This document shows, one piece after another, positions 25,653 to 34,205 of a DNA stretch of 64,000 bases (position 1 is its first letter; the number at the start of each line of letters is the position of its first letter). The notes beneath the pieces were generated by a model that was not told where the DNA came from, ran no database searches, and saw only the letters and a program-made list of their open reading frames with translations. Origin of the DNA: MGBC163016 sp910588905 (lineage in GTDB: Bacteria; Actinomycetota; Coriobacteriia; Coriobacteriales; Eggerthellaceae); the NCBI GenBank assembly GCA_948616985.1, contig CAPGDO010000005.1, positions 1 to 64,000 on the forward strand. Reading direction: 5' to 3'. Both the position numbers and the translations under genes were made by a program.

Positions 25653-25702
25653 CAGCAGCTCCTCAGATCGTTGTAGGGAGCATTGTACCCGTTGACAGCA
25701 AA

Positions 25703-25732
25703 AGACGGGCCAGCCGAAAGGCCAGCCCGTCT
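25703..25732 (-). terminator. Terminator after the HdeD-like gene
   Basis: A 13-bp stem (AGACGGGC.. / ..GCCCGTCT, with two G-U pairs) around TTTC, followed on the minus strand by TTTTG. It lies 29 bp after the stop codon. Confidence 0.85.
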
Positions 25733-25760
25733 CGGAGAGAGAAGGCGAAGAGGGGAGGGC

Positions 25761-26315
25761 TTACAGGTAGGCATCCTTCGGGCACATGATGCCATCCACC
25801 GCCAGGGTGATGCCGCGCATCATGAGGAAGATACCCAGGAAGATCACGAAGAAGCCCGGGTTGGTCATGAACATGATGCCGCAGATCAACCCGATGATGC
25901 CCGTTGCCACCATAAGGCCCCAGGAAGAGAATACCTGACGCATGGCTATGCCTGCGATGATGGCGTAGATGCTATAGCAGATCACGAAGATACCTGCCAT
26001 CCAAGGCAGCATGGCAGCGGTGGCAGCAGGGAATACGACGAAGAGGATACCGAGGAGCAGGTCGCAGATGGCATTCGCCAGCACCCATCCAGCCCCAGGA
26101 ACGACGCCTTTCAGACCGGCATAGGATACGATGCCTCCGATGCCGGAGGCTATCAGGATGACCCCAGCCATGATGGCGATGGTCACGAGGGAGAGTCCTG
26201 GCCAAGCCATGACCACGATCCCCATGAGGAAGACCAGCACGCCGCTGATCACCAATGACCAATCCCGCTTCTTGTCGATCTTCTGGTGCCCGTGGATCCC
26301 CATTGCAGTAGTCAT
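25761..26315 (-). CDS. HdeD/DUF308-family membrane protein
   Basis: 184 residues with six evenly spaced membrane helices in three pairs, the typical HdeD layout (VISGVLVFLMGIVVMAWPG, ILIASGIGGIVSYAG, ATGIIGLICGIMFMTNPG). HdeD of enterobacteria is linked to acid resistance; the role of the wider family is unclear. ATG 26315 was chosen since AAAGGGG lies 8 bp upstream; earlier in-frame Met codons give a non-hydrophobic leader. Confidence 0.83.
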   Translation of the reverse strand: MTTAMGIHGHQKIDKKRDWSLVISGVLVFLMGIVVMAWPGLSLVTIAIMAGVILIASGIGGIVSYAGLKGVVPGAGWVLANAICDLLLGILFVVFPAATAAMLPWMAGIFVICYSIYAIIAGIAMRQVFSSWGLMVATGIIGLICGIMFMTNPGFFVIFLGIFLMMRGITLAVDGIMCPKDAYL

Positions 26316-26452
26316 GATGTCACGCCCCTTTCGCTGGCTCATCGGTGAGCCTTCGGTCATTCTGACTCTATTCTCTTCGAAGGGCGAAAGGGGATCAGCT
26401 GCTTCTCCTAAGCACAAGCGAACGGAAAACGCGACGTTCCTGAGCTGTTGTT

Positions 26453-27454
26453 TTACGCGCCAGTCACTGCGTCGTAGGCATCGCCTGTGCCCTCGATCAC
26501 CATGTTCTGGAAGCGCTCGGACATGAAGGCGTTGTTGAAATTCTCATCCACCCATTCTTCGAAGGCGTTCGCGGGAGGGACGCCCGCATCCCTCTCAGCA
26601 CGGCGGTCGAAGCACATGACGGTCATGAAGATGTCCAGGATGAGGTAGATGGAGAGCAAGGTGATGAAGATGACCTTGCGACGGGTGGTGGGTACGCCGA
26701 GCATGTAGAGGAGGTCGGGCATGACGAGCTTGTACCAGAGGTATCCCAAGAGCCCCCAGAAGAAGAGGAAGGGCACCGCTACCCATTTGGTGATGGCTCC
26801 GGGTACGCCTCCGGCTATGTAGTCCCAAGACACCGCTCCCATGAATGTCTCCATGGACCAACCGGTGATCTGCTCGAGCAGACCGCCCACCACCATGGAT
26901 ACCAAGAACACCACGATCCCCTTCGCATGCATCTTCCGAAGCTGGAAGGTCACGAGGGTGAGCAGCACGGCCCCTGCCCCATAGAGCGGGCTGAAGGGCC
27001 CCCACACCAACCCGACGCGGCTCTCGGTCACCCCAGCAGTGATGAACATCCAGACCTCTTCCAGCATGAGCCCGAGCACCGATCCGATGAAGAAGATCAT
27101 CACGATCTGATACCAACCCAGCTTGAGATGGTCCAAGAAGCTCTCCTGTACCTGCTTCTCCGCCTTCTTCACTTCCTTGAGCTGGGCTCGGTTCAGGTGA
27201 GGCGCCTTCTCGCCCTTCGATCCTTCTCGCTTGCGGGCATCTCGCACAGCCTGGATCTTGGCGACCATCTGTCGGGTGGCTGGTGATACGCCTTCGTCCT
27301 CAACGGCGTTCCTGACGCGCTTTCCGCGGCCGAGCCACGCCCAGAAGGAGCCGATGCACCAGAGGATGAAGATGACGAGCAGGACGAAGAGGACGAGGCT
27401 GATGAGGGAGAGAAGCAACGGAGAGCTCCGATCTGGACGAGGGTGCGTGGGCAC
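26453..27454 (-). CDS. PF06541-type membrane protein, second copy
   Basis: 333 residues. One N-terminal helix (13-40) and a basic coiled stretch (45-105) precede the conserved module: VLGLMLEEVWMFI, LVWGPFSPLYGAGAV, VVGGLLEQITGWSME and FMGAVSWDYIAGG. It shares this module and the tail motif FMSERFQNM with the protein at 12421. The role is unknown. The start is taken as GTG 27454 with no good ribosome-binding site; a leader of only about 17 nt from TATAAT suggests near-leaderless translation or a start further in. Confidence 0.72.
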   Translation of the reverse strand: MPTHPRPDRSSPLLLSLISLVLFVLLVIFILWCIGSFWAWLGRGKRVRNAVEDEGVSPATRQMVAKIQAVRDARKREGSKGEKAPHLNRAQLKEVKKAEKQVQESFLDHLKLGWYQIVMIFFIGSVLGLMLEEVWMFITAGVTESRVGLVWGPFSPLYGAGAVLLTLVTFQLRKMHAKGIVVFLVSMVVGGLLEQITGWSMETFMGAVSWDYIAGGVPGAITKWVAVPFLFFWGLLGYLWYKLVMPDLLYMLGVPTTRRKVIFITLLSIYLILDIFMTVMCFDRRAERDAGVPPANAFEEWVDENFNNAFMSERFQNMVIEGTGDAYDAVTGA

Positions 27455-27477
27455 GACGGGCTTTCAGATGAGGAGAG

Positions 27478-27483
27478 ATTATA
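27478..27483 (-). promoter_or_regulatory. -10 box (TATAAT) for the second PF06541 gene
   Basis: Consensus TATAAT on the minus strand, 24 bp before the GTG start. No clear -35 hexamer. Confidence 0.5.
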
Positions 27484-27542
27484 GCGAAGGCGGAGAAAAT
27501 GGCAGGGAGACGCTCGGCTAGGGTGCTCAAGGGCGGAGCTGA

Positions 27543-27551
27543 TGATAAGAT
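27543..27551 (+). promoter_or_regulatory. Extended -10 (TGATAAGAT) for the kinase-lipoprotein operon
   Basis: Same nonamer as before ndk. Predicted start near 27558, giving about 40 nt to the CTG at 27599. Confidence 0.45.
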
Positions 27552-27631
27552 GCTCTGAGGAAGTGCGCTCCTATTGGAGCTCGATGGAGAACTAAGGGCT
27601 GAGTATCACGCTTAACCGCAAGAAGAACATC

Positions 27632-29824
27632 GTGATCTTCGCTGTATCCATCGCCGTTATCATCGGTGCTATCTGCGTGTATCTGAACATGCTCTCATCA
27701 ACCGTGGCGGAGAACCTCATGGGCACGGCCGATGAGATCTCCCGTCATGATGTTGAGTCCATCGAGGGTTCGCTGGATAGCTTGTATCTACAGCTCGGAT
27801 CCGTAGCTGAGCGCATGGATATCTATGATGTGGGTACCATGGAGGAAGCCCAGAAGCAGATGAATCTGGAATCCGCCTCCTCAGAATTCTTCAATGCCCT
27901 GTATCTGCTGGATGAACAGGGCACGCTCTATAGCAGCTCCTATGTGCGCCTGGAAGCCGATCAGCATACCTATGATGAGCTCTTCTCTGATGGGCGGGAG
28001 CATTTCGTCATGCTCTATGACGACGCGAACGGCAGGCTGGAAACAACGAAGGAATCGCTCATCTATGGTATCCGGACGCCATTCTTGGAGTTCGGAGGCC
28101 ACAGATTCGTGGCCCTGTTGGCTCGGAGCGACTTATCTGCCATCAGCGATCAGCTGCAGATAGAGAGCTTCGATGGGCAGGGCATCTCTAACGTGGTCAA
28201 CCCTGAGGGATACTACATCGTCAGCAACTCTCCTGCTACCGAGCTTACCCAGCGGGATAACTTCTATCGGGTGCTAGAGGCGGGAACGCTAGAAGGCGGT
28301 GTCACCGTGGAGGATGTGCGCCGCAACATCGCCGACGGAGAGAGCTTCGTCATCAACTGCATCACCCGTGAAGGTCAGCATCTGGTGATGAGCTTCGCGC
28401 CCATCGAGGGGACCGCTTGGTCGTTCATCCTGACCGTCCCGGCTACGGTCTTCGAGGAGCGCTTTCGGCCTTTCATGACCATGACCGTAGGGATGCTGGT
28501 CGTGGTAGCGATCGTGCTCATCGTGATGATGGCGCTCCTCTACCGCTTCTTGCGCAGATCGGTGCTGGCGAAGGCGGAAGCGGCTGCTCGAGCGGAATTC
28601 TTGTCGAATATGAGCCACGAGATACGCACGCCTTTGAACGGCATCATCGGATTGAACCACCTCATGGAGCGCCATGTGGATGACGTGGATGCCATGAAGG
28701 GTTACATGAGGAAGCTGGACAAAGCCGCGCAATACCTGCTCTCACTGGTGAACGACATCTTGGATATGTCGAAGCTCCAGGCGGGCAAGGTCGAACTGGA
28801 TGCGAAGCCCTTCGACCTGATGGCTGCCCTGGAGAACGTCTGCGAGATGCAGCGGGAGCCTATGGTGGAGCGTGACATCCGCTTCTCCATAGATGCCGTC
28901 AAGCTTCCTTTCCCCTTCTTGGTGGGGGATGAGGTACGGGTGAGCCAGATATTCATGAATATCCTCTCCAATGCGGTGAAGTTCACCCCCGAAGGGGGCA
29001 CCATCTCCATCCGAGCGGAGCAGACCCTGACGGCTGAGACCGACGAGGTGACTACCGAGGTGGCCATCGCGGATACCGGTTGCGGCATGTCGCTGGAATT
29101 CCAACGGCAGATCTTCGAGATGTTCACCCAAGAGCGCACCTCTACCATGGAAAGCCAGAAGGGTACGGGCCTAGGGATGTCCATCAGCTATCTGCTGACC
29201 AAGCAGATGGGTGGTGACTTGAGCGTGCAGAGCGCTTTGGGCAAGGGGTCGTGCTTCACTATCGTGCTGACCCTTCCGCGGGATGCCAGCCGTCCGGACG
29301 GGGTCGCGGATCCCGCTGCAGCCCGGGCGGACCTCAAGCGCCTGGAGCGAGGGATCAATGAGGCCGAGGAAACCCGAGAGGAAGAGCGTGCCGCTTTGGC
29401 TGAGGCGGCTTGCAAAGAGCCAGGCGAAGAGGAGCGGTTCAAGATCCTTGCAGCCGAGGACAACGAGCTCAATGCTGACATCATCTCCTCGATCCTCGTC
29501 GAAGAGGGTTATGAGGTGACCGTGGCGGTGAATGGGCGCGAAGCGGTGGACATCTTCTCTGGATCGAAGATAGGCGAGTATCCCATCATCCTCATGGATG
29601 CCCAGATGCCGGTGATGGACGGCTATGAGGCGGCCGCCCTCATACGGAGGCTCAACCGCACCGATGCGGATACGGTGAGGATCTTCGCGTGCACGGCTTC
29701 CACGCTGGTGGAGGACAGGAACCGTGCCCTGGCTAGCGGCATGGATGATTTCCTGCCGAAGCCCCTGAACATCCGCCTGATGTTGCAGAAGATCCGCGAA
29801 GCCCAGGGAGGGGATAGAGGATGA
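27632..29824 (+). CDS. Hybrid sensor histidine kinase
   Basis: Membrane sensor of at least 730 residues. Order: membrane helix 1 (1-18), outside sensing domain of Cache-like size (about 20-285), helix 2 (about 288-310), HisKA with NMSHEIRTPLNG (His329), HATPase (NILSNAVKFTPEGG, ADTGCGMS, GTGLGMS) and a C-terminal receiver (Asp656 in LMDAQMPVMDG, Lys in FLPKP). There is no DNA-binding output, so a further partner is needed. GTG 27632 leaves no positive residues before helix 1; CTG 27599, with GGAG 9 bp upstream, would add a basic LSITLNRKKNI start and may be the true one. It overlaps the lipoprotein gene by 4 bp. Confidence 0.92.
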   Translation: MIFAVSIAVIIGAICVYLNMLSSTVAENLMGTADEISRHDVESIEGSLDSLYLQLGSVAERMDIYDVGTMEEAQKQMNLESASSEFFNALYLLDEQGTLYSSSYVRLEADQHTYDELFSDGREHFVMLYDDANGRLETTKESLIYGIRTPFLEFGGHRFVALLARSDLSAISDQLQIESFDGQGISNVVNPEGYYIVSNSPATELTQRDNFYRVLEAGTLEGGVTVEDVRRNIADGESFVINCITREGQHLVMSFAPIEGTAWSFILTVPATVFEERFRPFMTMTVGMLVVVAIVLIVMMALLYRFLRRSVLAKAEAAARAEFLSNMSHEIRTPLNGIIGLNHLMERHVDDVDAMKGYMRKLDKAAQYLLSLVNDILDMSKLQAGKVELDAKPFDLMAALENVCEMQREPMVERDIRFSIDAVKLPFPFLVGDEVRVSQIFMNILSNAVKFTPEGGTISIRAEQTLTAETDEVTTEVAIADTGCGMSLEFQRQIFEMFTQERTSTMESQKGTGLGMSISYLLTKQMGGDLSVQSALGKGSCFTIVLTLPRDASRPDGVADPAAARADLKRLERGINEAEETREEERAALAEAACKEPGEEERFKILAAEDNELNADIISSILVEEGYEVTVAVNGREAVDIFSGSKIGEYPIILMDAQMPVMDGYEAAALIRRLNRTDADTVRIFACTASTLVEDRNRALASGMDDFLPKPLNIRLMLQKIREAQGGDRG

Positions 29825-31167
29825 GCGGTGCGAAAGGGGCTTTGGGTGCGGGTCTGGTCCGACGGGCACGGCTTCTGATCCTTGGCATGCTGGTGCTGGG
29901 GTCGGGTCTGCTCTGGGCCTGCGGCCCCCAAGCCGAAGAGGCCGTCCATCTCAGCATCAAGGTGCCCCGCACGGGCCATGACGTGGTGTTCGACGATACC
30001 ACCACCCAGATCGACCAGGTCATCAATCGCATGGCTCGCTCCTTCGAGGAGAGCTATGAGGGAAAGCCCGTCATCGTAGATGTTCAGGTCTTCGAGCAGA
30101 ATCAGTATGATGAGGCTGTGGAGCAGGCTCTGGGAACCGAAGACAGCCCTGATATCCTCTACGGGGATTTCTTCAACATCTCCACCTATATCCATACAGG
30201 CAAGGTGGTGCCTTTGGATGATGTGGTAGAAGGAGAACTCCGCGAAGACCTCTTCCCTCATCTCCTGCCCATGAGCACCATGGATGACCATCTGTACATG
30301 ATGCCCTATCTGTCTCGGCAGAACGTACTGGCTTACAACAAGGAGCTGTTCATCCAAGCCGGGTTGGAGGAGTACATCGAAGAGGGTGCCATCACCTCCT
30401 GGACGCTGGAGGAATGGACTGCCATCTTGGATACCTTGGCGCAGAACCTCCCTGAAGCGGTCTACCCCATGATGATGTATGCCGGAAGCTCTCAGGGAGA
30501 TACTCACATCATGACGCTTCTGCGCTCTGCGGGCTCCAGCTTCTTCGATGAGGAAGATCGCTTCCATCTGAACACCCCTGAGGGCATAGCTGCTCTCCGC
30601 TGGATCCAAGAGGGCGTTGATCGCGGCTGGTTCCCTCCCCATAGCGAGAATCTGGAGATAGAGGATTGCTCTAGCCTCTTCCGTGAAGGGCAGCTGGCCA
30701 TCTATATGGTCAACAACGCCTCTTTGGGCCGCTACGGTGATCGCGTCGGGTTGGTGAACTTCCCGGGGAGCGGCTCAGGCTGTGCCACCATCTTCATCTC
30801 CGGTTTCGAGGTGTTCGACAACGGTGACCCAGAGAAGGTGCAGGTGGCGAAGGATTTCCTGACCCATGTCTACCAGAACGAAGAGCTGATGGACCTCTCT
30901 GCGGGGGCGCTTCCGGCTTCCCGGAGCGTGGCTGAGCGCTATGGGGACGACATCCTGGCATACGACCTCTTCTCGAAGAACAGGGAGAACGTCGTAGACT
31001 TCACGGGGAGCAATCCAGACACCCGAGCCGTGCGGGAGATATTCCATCGGCATATCCATGACCTGCTCACGGGTGCTGTCACGCCTGAGGAGGCCGCAGC
31101 GGCCCTTGACGAGCAATGCAATGCTGCTATCGAAGAGGGGAAGGCCGCCAGCCAGCTCCACGCTTGA
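29821..31167 (+). CDS. Extracellular solute-binding lipoprotein (family 1, sugar type)
   Basis: 448 residues. The signal sequence ends in a lipobox (LLWAC, lipidated Cys near residue 38). The mature part follows the ABC sugar-binding family (DILYGDFFNI, MPYLSRQNVLAYNKELF, WTLEEWTAIL, FREGQLAIYMVNNASLGRY). No permease or ATPase is next to it. Instead its ATG overlaps the stop of the hybrid kinase (ATGA). It therefore probably serves as the ligand-binding co-receptor of that kinase, or shares an ATPase encoded elsewhere. Ligand unknown. Confidence 0.88.
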   Translation: MSGAKGALGAGLVRRARLLILGMLVLGSGLLWACGPQAEEAVHLSIKVPRTGHDVVFDDTTTQIDQVINRMARSFEESYEGKPVIVDVQVFEQNQYDEAVEQALGTEDSPDILYGDFFNISTYIHTGKVVPLDDVVEGELREDLFPHLLPMSTMDDHLYMMPYLSRQNVLAYNKELFIQAGLEEYIEEGAITSWTLEEWTAILDTLAQNLPEAVYPMMMYAGSSQGDTHIMTLLRSAGSSFFDEEDRFHLNTPEGIAALRWIQEGVDRGWFPPHSENLEIEDCSSLFREGQLAIYMVNNASLGRYGDRVGLVNFPGSGSGCATIFISGFEVFDNGDPEKVQVAKDFLTHVYQNEELMDLSAGALPASRSVAERYGDDILAYDLFSKNRENVVDFTGSNPDTRAVREIFHRHIHDLLTGAVTPEEAAAALDEQCNAAIEEGKAASQLHA

Positions 31168-31177
31168 ACGGCGGTGA

Positions 31178-32608
31178 TCAGCGTTCTTCGGGATGGGCTT
31201 GGATGAAGGCGCGCACTTGTCTCACATAGATCAAGGAAAGCCCCAAGGCTGCTACGATGAGGGCTATCTCGATGGGTAGCGTATGGGCGAAGCCGGAGGC
31301 ATAGGCCTGAGCCTTAGTGGCACCGACGGCCAGTTGGGCTTCCACGCTCCCCGACATGATCCCTACGAAGAGCGCTGATGATATGCAGCCGGCTACCTGC
31401 ACCAGCGTAGAATGGATGGAGGAGCCGTTAGAGGAGAGATCATCGGGTAAGACCTCCAGATCCACGCTCTTCACGGCGGGATAGAAGATGCCGATGCCGC
31501 CATAGACAAGGGCGGTGCAGGCGGCCACGATGATGCTGTTGGTCAAGGAGAGGGTGGCGAACAAGACGATGAATCCTCCTAGCACCACTGCGAATCCCAA
31601 GGGAACCAATGGCCAGACCCCATGGCGTCCCAGGATCTTTCCACTGGCGAAGCAGGCCACGGCGTAGCAGAGGATGGGCACGGTGAGGATGCAGCCAGCG
31701 ACGAAGGGGGTGCAGCCCGCCGCCCCTTCCAGGAACAGGGGTACGAGCAGGCTCAGGTACATGCTACCCATATAGGCCAGCACTACTAACGTCTCTCCGG
31801 AAGCGAACGCTTTCGTCTTGAAGGGGCGCAGGTCCAGCAGCGGGTGCTGGATGCGGCATTGGCGCCAGATGAAGAGACCCGATACGGCTAGCCCTGCCCC
31901 CATGAGGGCCACCATGGGCCAGCCGTAGTGGGATACCTCGTTCAGCCCTGTCATGAACAGGCCCAACCCCAAGAAGCTCAGCAGGATGCTTATGCCGTCG
32001 ATGGGACGGTCTTCGCGGCCGACGATGTCGTGGACCACGAAGAGGCCCAAGATGAAGAGCACCGCTGAGAGCACCACGGGCACCAGGAAGAGAGGACGCA
32101 GGCCCGCGTAGGTGAGCACGACCCCGGCAATGGGGGGAGCGAAGGCGAGTCCCACGCCGATCACTCCGCTGTTCACCGAAAGGAGGACCCCGGCTTTGCC
32201 CTTCGGAGACAGCACGAGGAGCGCTTCATTGATGACAGGGAAGTAGAGGCCGGTGGTGATGGCCTGAATCACCCGGGCTACCACCATGACGGGAAAGCAC
32301 CAGGCGAAGCACCCTAGCAGGGATCCGGTGAAGCCGCAAGCCAAACCGAAGAGCATCACCTTGCGCAGCCCGAAGCGCTTCATGACCGAGGCGGCCGTCG
32401 TGATCACGGTGCCCGCTACGATGGAGAAGGCGATGATCACGAGGTTGGCCTCGGCAAGATGGATGTGGAATTCGGATGCCACCTGATCCAGGGCGATGTT
32501 CATGATGGATTGCATGAAGGATGCGAGGAGGTTGCAGCCGAAGAGAAAGACGATCAGCTTCCATTCAGTGGTCTTGCCCTGCTGCGCTACCGCCGCTTTG
32601 GCCTCCAT
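31178..32608 (-). CDS. MFS transporter, DHA2-type exporter
   Basis: 476 residues with 14 predicted helices (SIMNIALDQVASEFHI, VARVIQAITTGLYFPVINEALL, VIGVGLAFAPPIAGVVLTY). Probable drug:H+ antiporter; substrate unknown. ATG 32608 has AAAGGGG 5 bp upstream; the frame runs on to 32719 but adds only a charged leader. It ends 10 bp from the convergent lipoprotein gene and is divergent from the MATE gene. Confidence 0.85.
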   Translation of the reverse strand: MEAKAAVAQQGKTTEWKLIVFLFGCNLLASFMQSIMNIALDQVASEFHIHLAEANLVIIAFSIVAGTVITTAASVMKRFGLRKVMLFGLACGFTGSLLGCFAWCFPVMVVARVIQAITTGLYFPVINEALLVLSPKGKAGVLLSVNSGVIGVGLAFAPPIAGVVLTYAGLRPLFLVPVVLSAVLFILGLFVVHDIVGREDRPIDGISILLSFLGLGLFMTGLNEVSHYGWPMVALMGAGLAVSGLFIWRQCRIQHPLLDLRPFKTKAFASGETLVVLAYMGSMYLSLLVPLFLEGAAGCTPFVAGCILTVPILCYAVACFASGKILGRHGVWPLVPLGFAVVLGGFIVLFATLSLTNSIIVAACTALVYGGIGIFYPAVKSVDLEVLPDDLSSNGSSIHSTLVQVAGCISSALFVGIMSGSVEAQLAVGATKAQAYASGFAHTLPIEIALIVAALGLSLIYVRQVRAFIQAHPEER

Positions 32609-32721
32609 GACGCCCCTTTTGCTCGTGATCGTGTCGCTTCCTCTGGATCTTGCCTGCCCATCACCATAGGGCGAGCGCGGATGGCGGTCGGCAGCGATGG
32701 CGTTCGATAACCGGACCATGT

Positions 32722-32752
32722 CTCCTTCGTTGCCAAGCAGACACCGAAGGAG
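32722..32752. promoter_or_regulatory. Inverted repeat in the divergent MFS/MATE region
   Basis: CTCCTTCG (32722-32729) and CGAAGGAG (32745-32752) form a perfect 8-bp inverted repeat in the 240-bp gap between two divergent efflux genes. It could be an operator or an mRNA hairpin; no regulator gene is adjacent. Confidence 0.35.
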
Positions 32753-32848
32753 GCAGGAGGGGGCGCTCGGTCAGCATCCGGTCCCCACGGTTTGCCTTTA
32801 GGGGCCTCCTAGCGTATGGTGCTCACTCAAAAAGAAAGGCGGGGATCC

Positions 32849-34204
32849 ATGACCCAGGACATGGGACGCCATTTTACCTGGGGAGCGCTCATGCGCTTCA
32901 CGCTCCCCTCCATCGCCATGATGATCTTCACATCCATCTATGGCGTGGTGGATGGCCTGTTCGTTTCGAATTTTGCAGGGAAGACCGCGTTCGCGGCGGT
33001 GAACTTCGTCATGCCCATCATCATGATCCCCTCGGCGGTGGGCTTCATGGTGGGTACGGGCGGTTCTGCCATCGTGGCGAAGACGCGGGGCGAAGGAGAC
33101 GATGCGGCTGCGAACCGCGCCTTCACCATGCTGGTCTACTCATCGGCGGCCTTAGGTGTCATCCTCTGCATCTTAGGGATCCTGGTGGCCGAGCCTCTCT
33201 GCGCGCTCATGGGGGCCGAAGGCCAGATGCTGGCCGACTGCGGGCTGTACGGGCGGATGGTCTTTGCGACGCTGCCCTTCTTCGTGCTGCAATACGTATT
33301 CCAGAGCTTCTTCGTCACCGCTGGCAAGCCCCAGGTGGGCTTCTATGTGGTGCTGCTGGCGGGATGCATGAACATCGTGTTGGATGCGTTGCTCGTGGGG
33401 GTCATGGGTCTAGGGCTCGTGGGGGCTGCGCTGGCCACGAATGTGAGCGAGATCCTGGGTGGTGGCATTCCCCTCATCTACTTCGCTCGGAAGAATCCTA
33501 GCTTCCTCAGATTCGTTCGCGCTCCCTTCAAGGGAAGGATCCTCGGGCGCGCCTGCTTCAACGGCATGTCGGAGATGGTGACCAGCATCGCCATGTCCAT
33601 CGTCAGTGTGCTCTACAACCTCCAGCTCATGCGCTATATCGGCGAGGATGGCGTGGCGGCCTATGGGGTCATCATGTACGTTGCCATGATCTTCGCGGGC
33701 ATCTTCTTGGGCTATGCCATGGGCTCGAGCCCCCTCATGAGCTTCCAGTATGGGGCTCAGAAGCCCGCTGAGATGCAGAACATCTTCCGGAAGAGCATCC
33801 TGTTCGTGCTGATAGGCGGCATCCTGATGTTCCTGCTGGCCGAGGTATCCGCAGAGGTCATCGCGGATATCTTCGTCAGCTACGATGAGGGCTTGCACCG
33901 CTTGACGGTCGAGAGCTTCCGCATCTATGCGGTGGCCTATTCCCTCATGGGGGTCTCCATCTACGGATCGGCGTTGTTCACGTCCCTGGGCAACGGGGTG
34001 GTGTCTGCTGTGATCGCCCTGCTCCGGTCTCTCGTCTTCGAATGCGGCTGCGTGCTGCTCATGCCCTTGGCCTTCGGGATCGGCGGCATCTGGTGGTCTA
34101 TCAGCGTGGCCGAGCTGGCATCGTTGGTGGTCACCCTCGTATTCGTCTTCGCGTTGGGGCGCAAATATGGGTTCTTGAAGCCGAAGCCGTCGAAGGCGAT
34201 GTGA
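32849..34204 (+). CDS. MATE-family efflux transporter
   Basis: 451 residues, 12 helices in two halves (TLPSIAMMIFTSIYGVVDGLFV and, in the second half, FNGMSEMVTSIAMSIVSVLYN). Cation-coupled multidrug export is the family role. ATG 32849 follows AAAGGCGGGG; the earlier ATG 32816 in the same frame lacks a well-spaced site. The next gene starts 1 bp after the stop region, so the two are co-transcribed. Confidence 0.9.
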   Translation: MTQDMGRHFTWGALMRFTLPSIAMMIFTSIYGVVDGLFVSNFAGKTAFAAVNFVMPIIMIPSAVGFMVGTGGSAIVAKTRGEGDDAAANRAFTMLVYSSAALGVILCILGILVAEPLCALMGAEGQMLADCGLYGRMVFATLPFFVLQYVFQSFFVTAGKPQVGFYVVLLAGCMNIVLDALLVGVMGLGLVGAALATNVSEILGGGIPLIYFARKNPSFLRFVRAPFKGRILGRACFNGMSEMVTSIAMSIVSVLYNLQLMRYIGEDGVAAYGVIMYVAMIFAGIFLGYAMGSSPLMSFQYGAQKPAEMQNIFRKSILFVLIGGILMFLLAEVSAEVIADIFVSYDEGLHRLTVESFRIYAVAYSLMGVSIYGSALFTSLGNGVVSAVIALLRSLVFECGCVLLMPLAFGIGGIWWSISVAELASLVVTLVFVFALGRKYGFLKPKPSKAM

Positions 34205-34205
34205 G

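Noticed and set aside
29821..31167. Solute-binding protein as part of an ABC importer
   Set aside because: No permease or ATPase gene lies beside it; the neighbours are a kinase and a convergent MFS gene.
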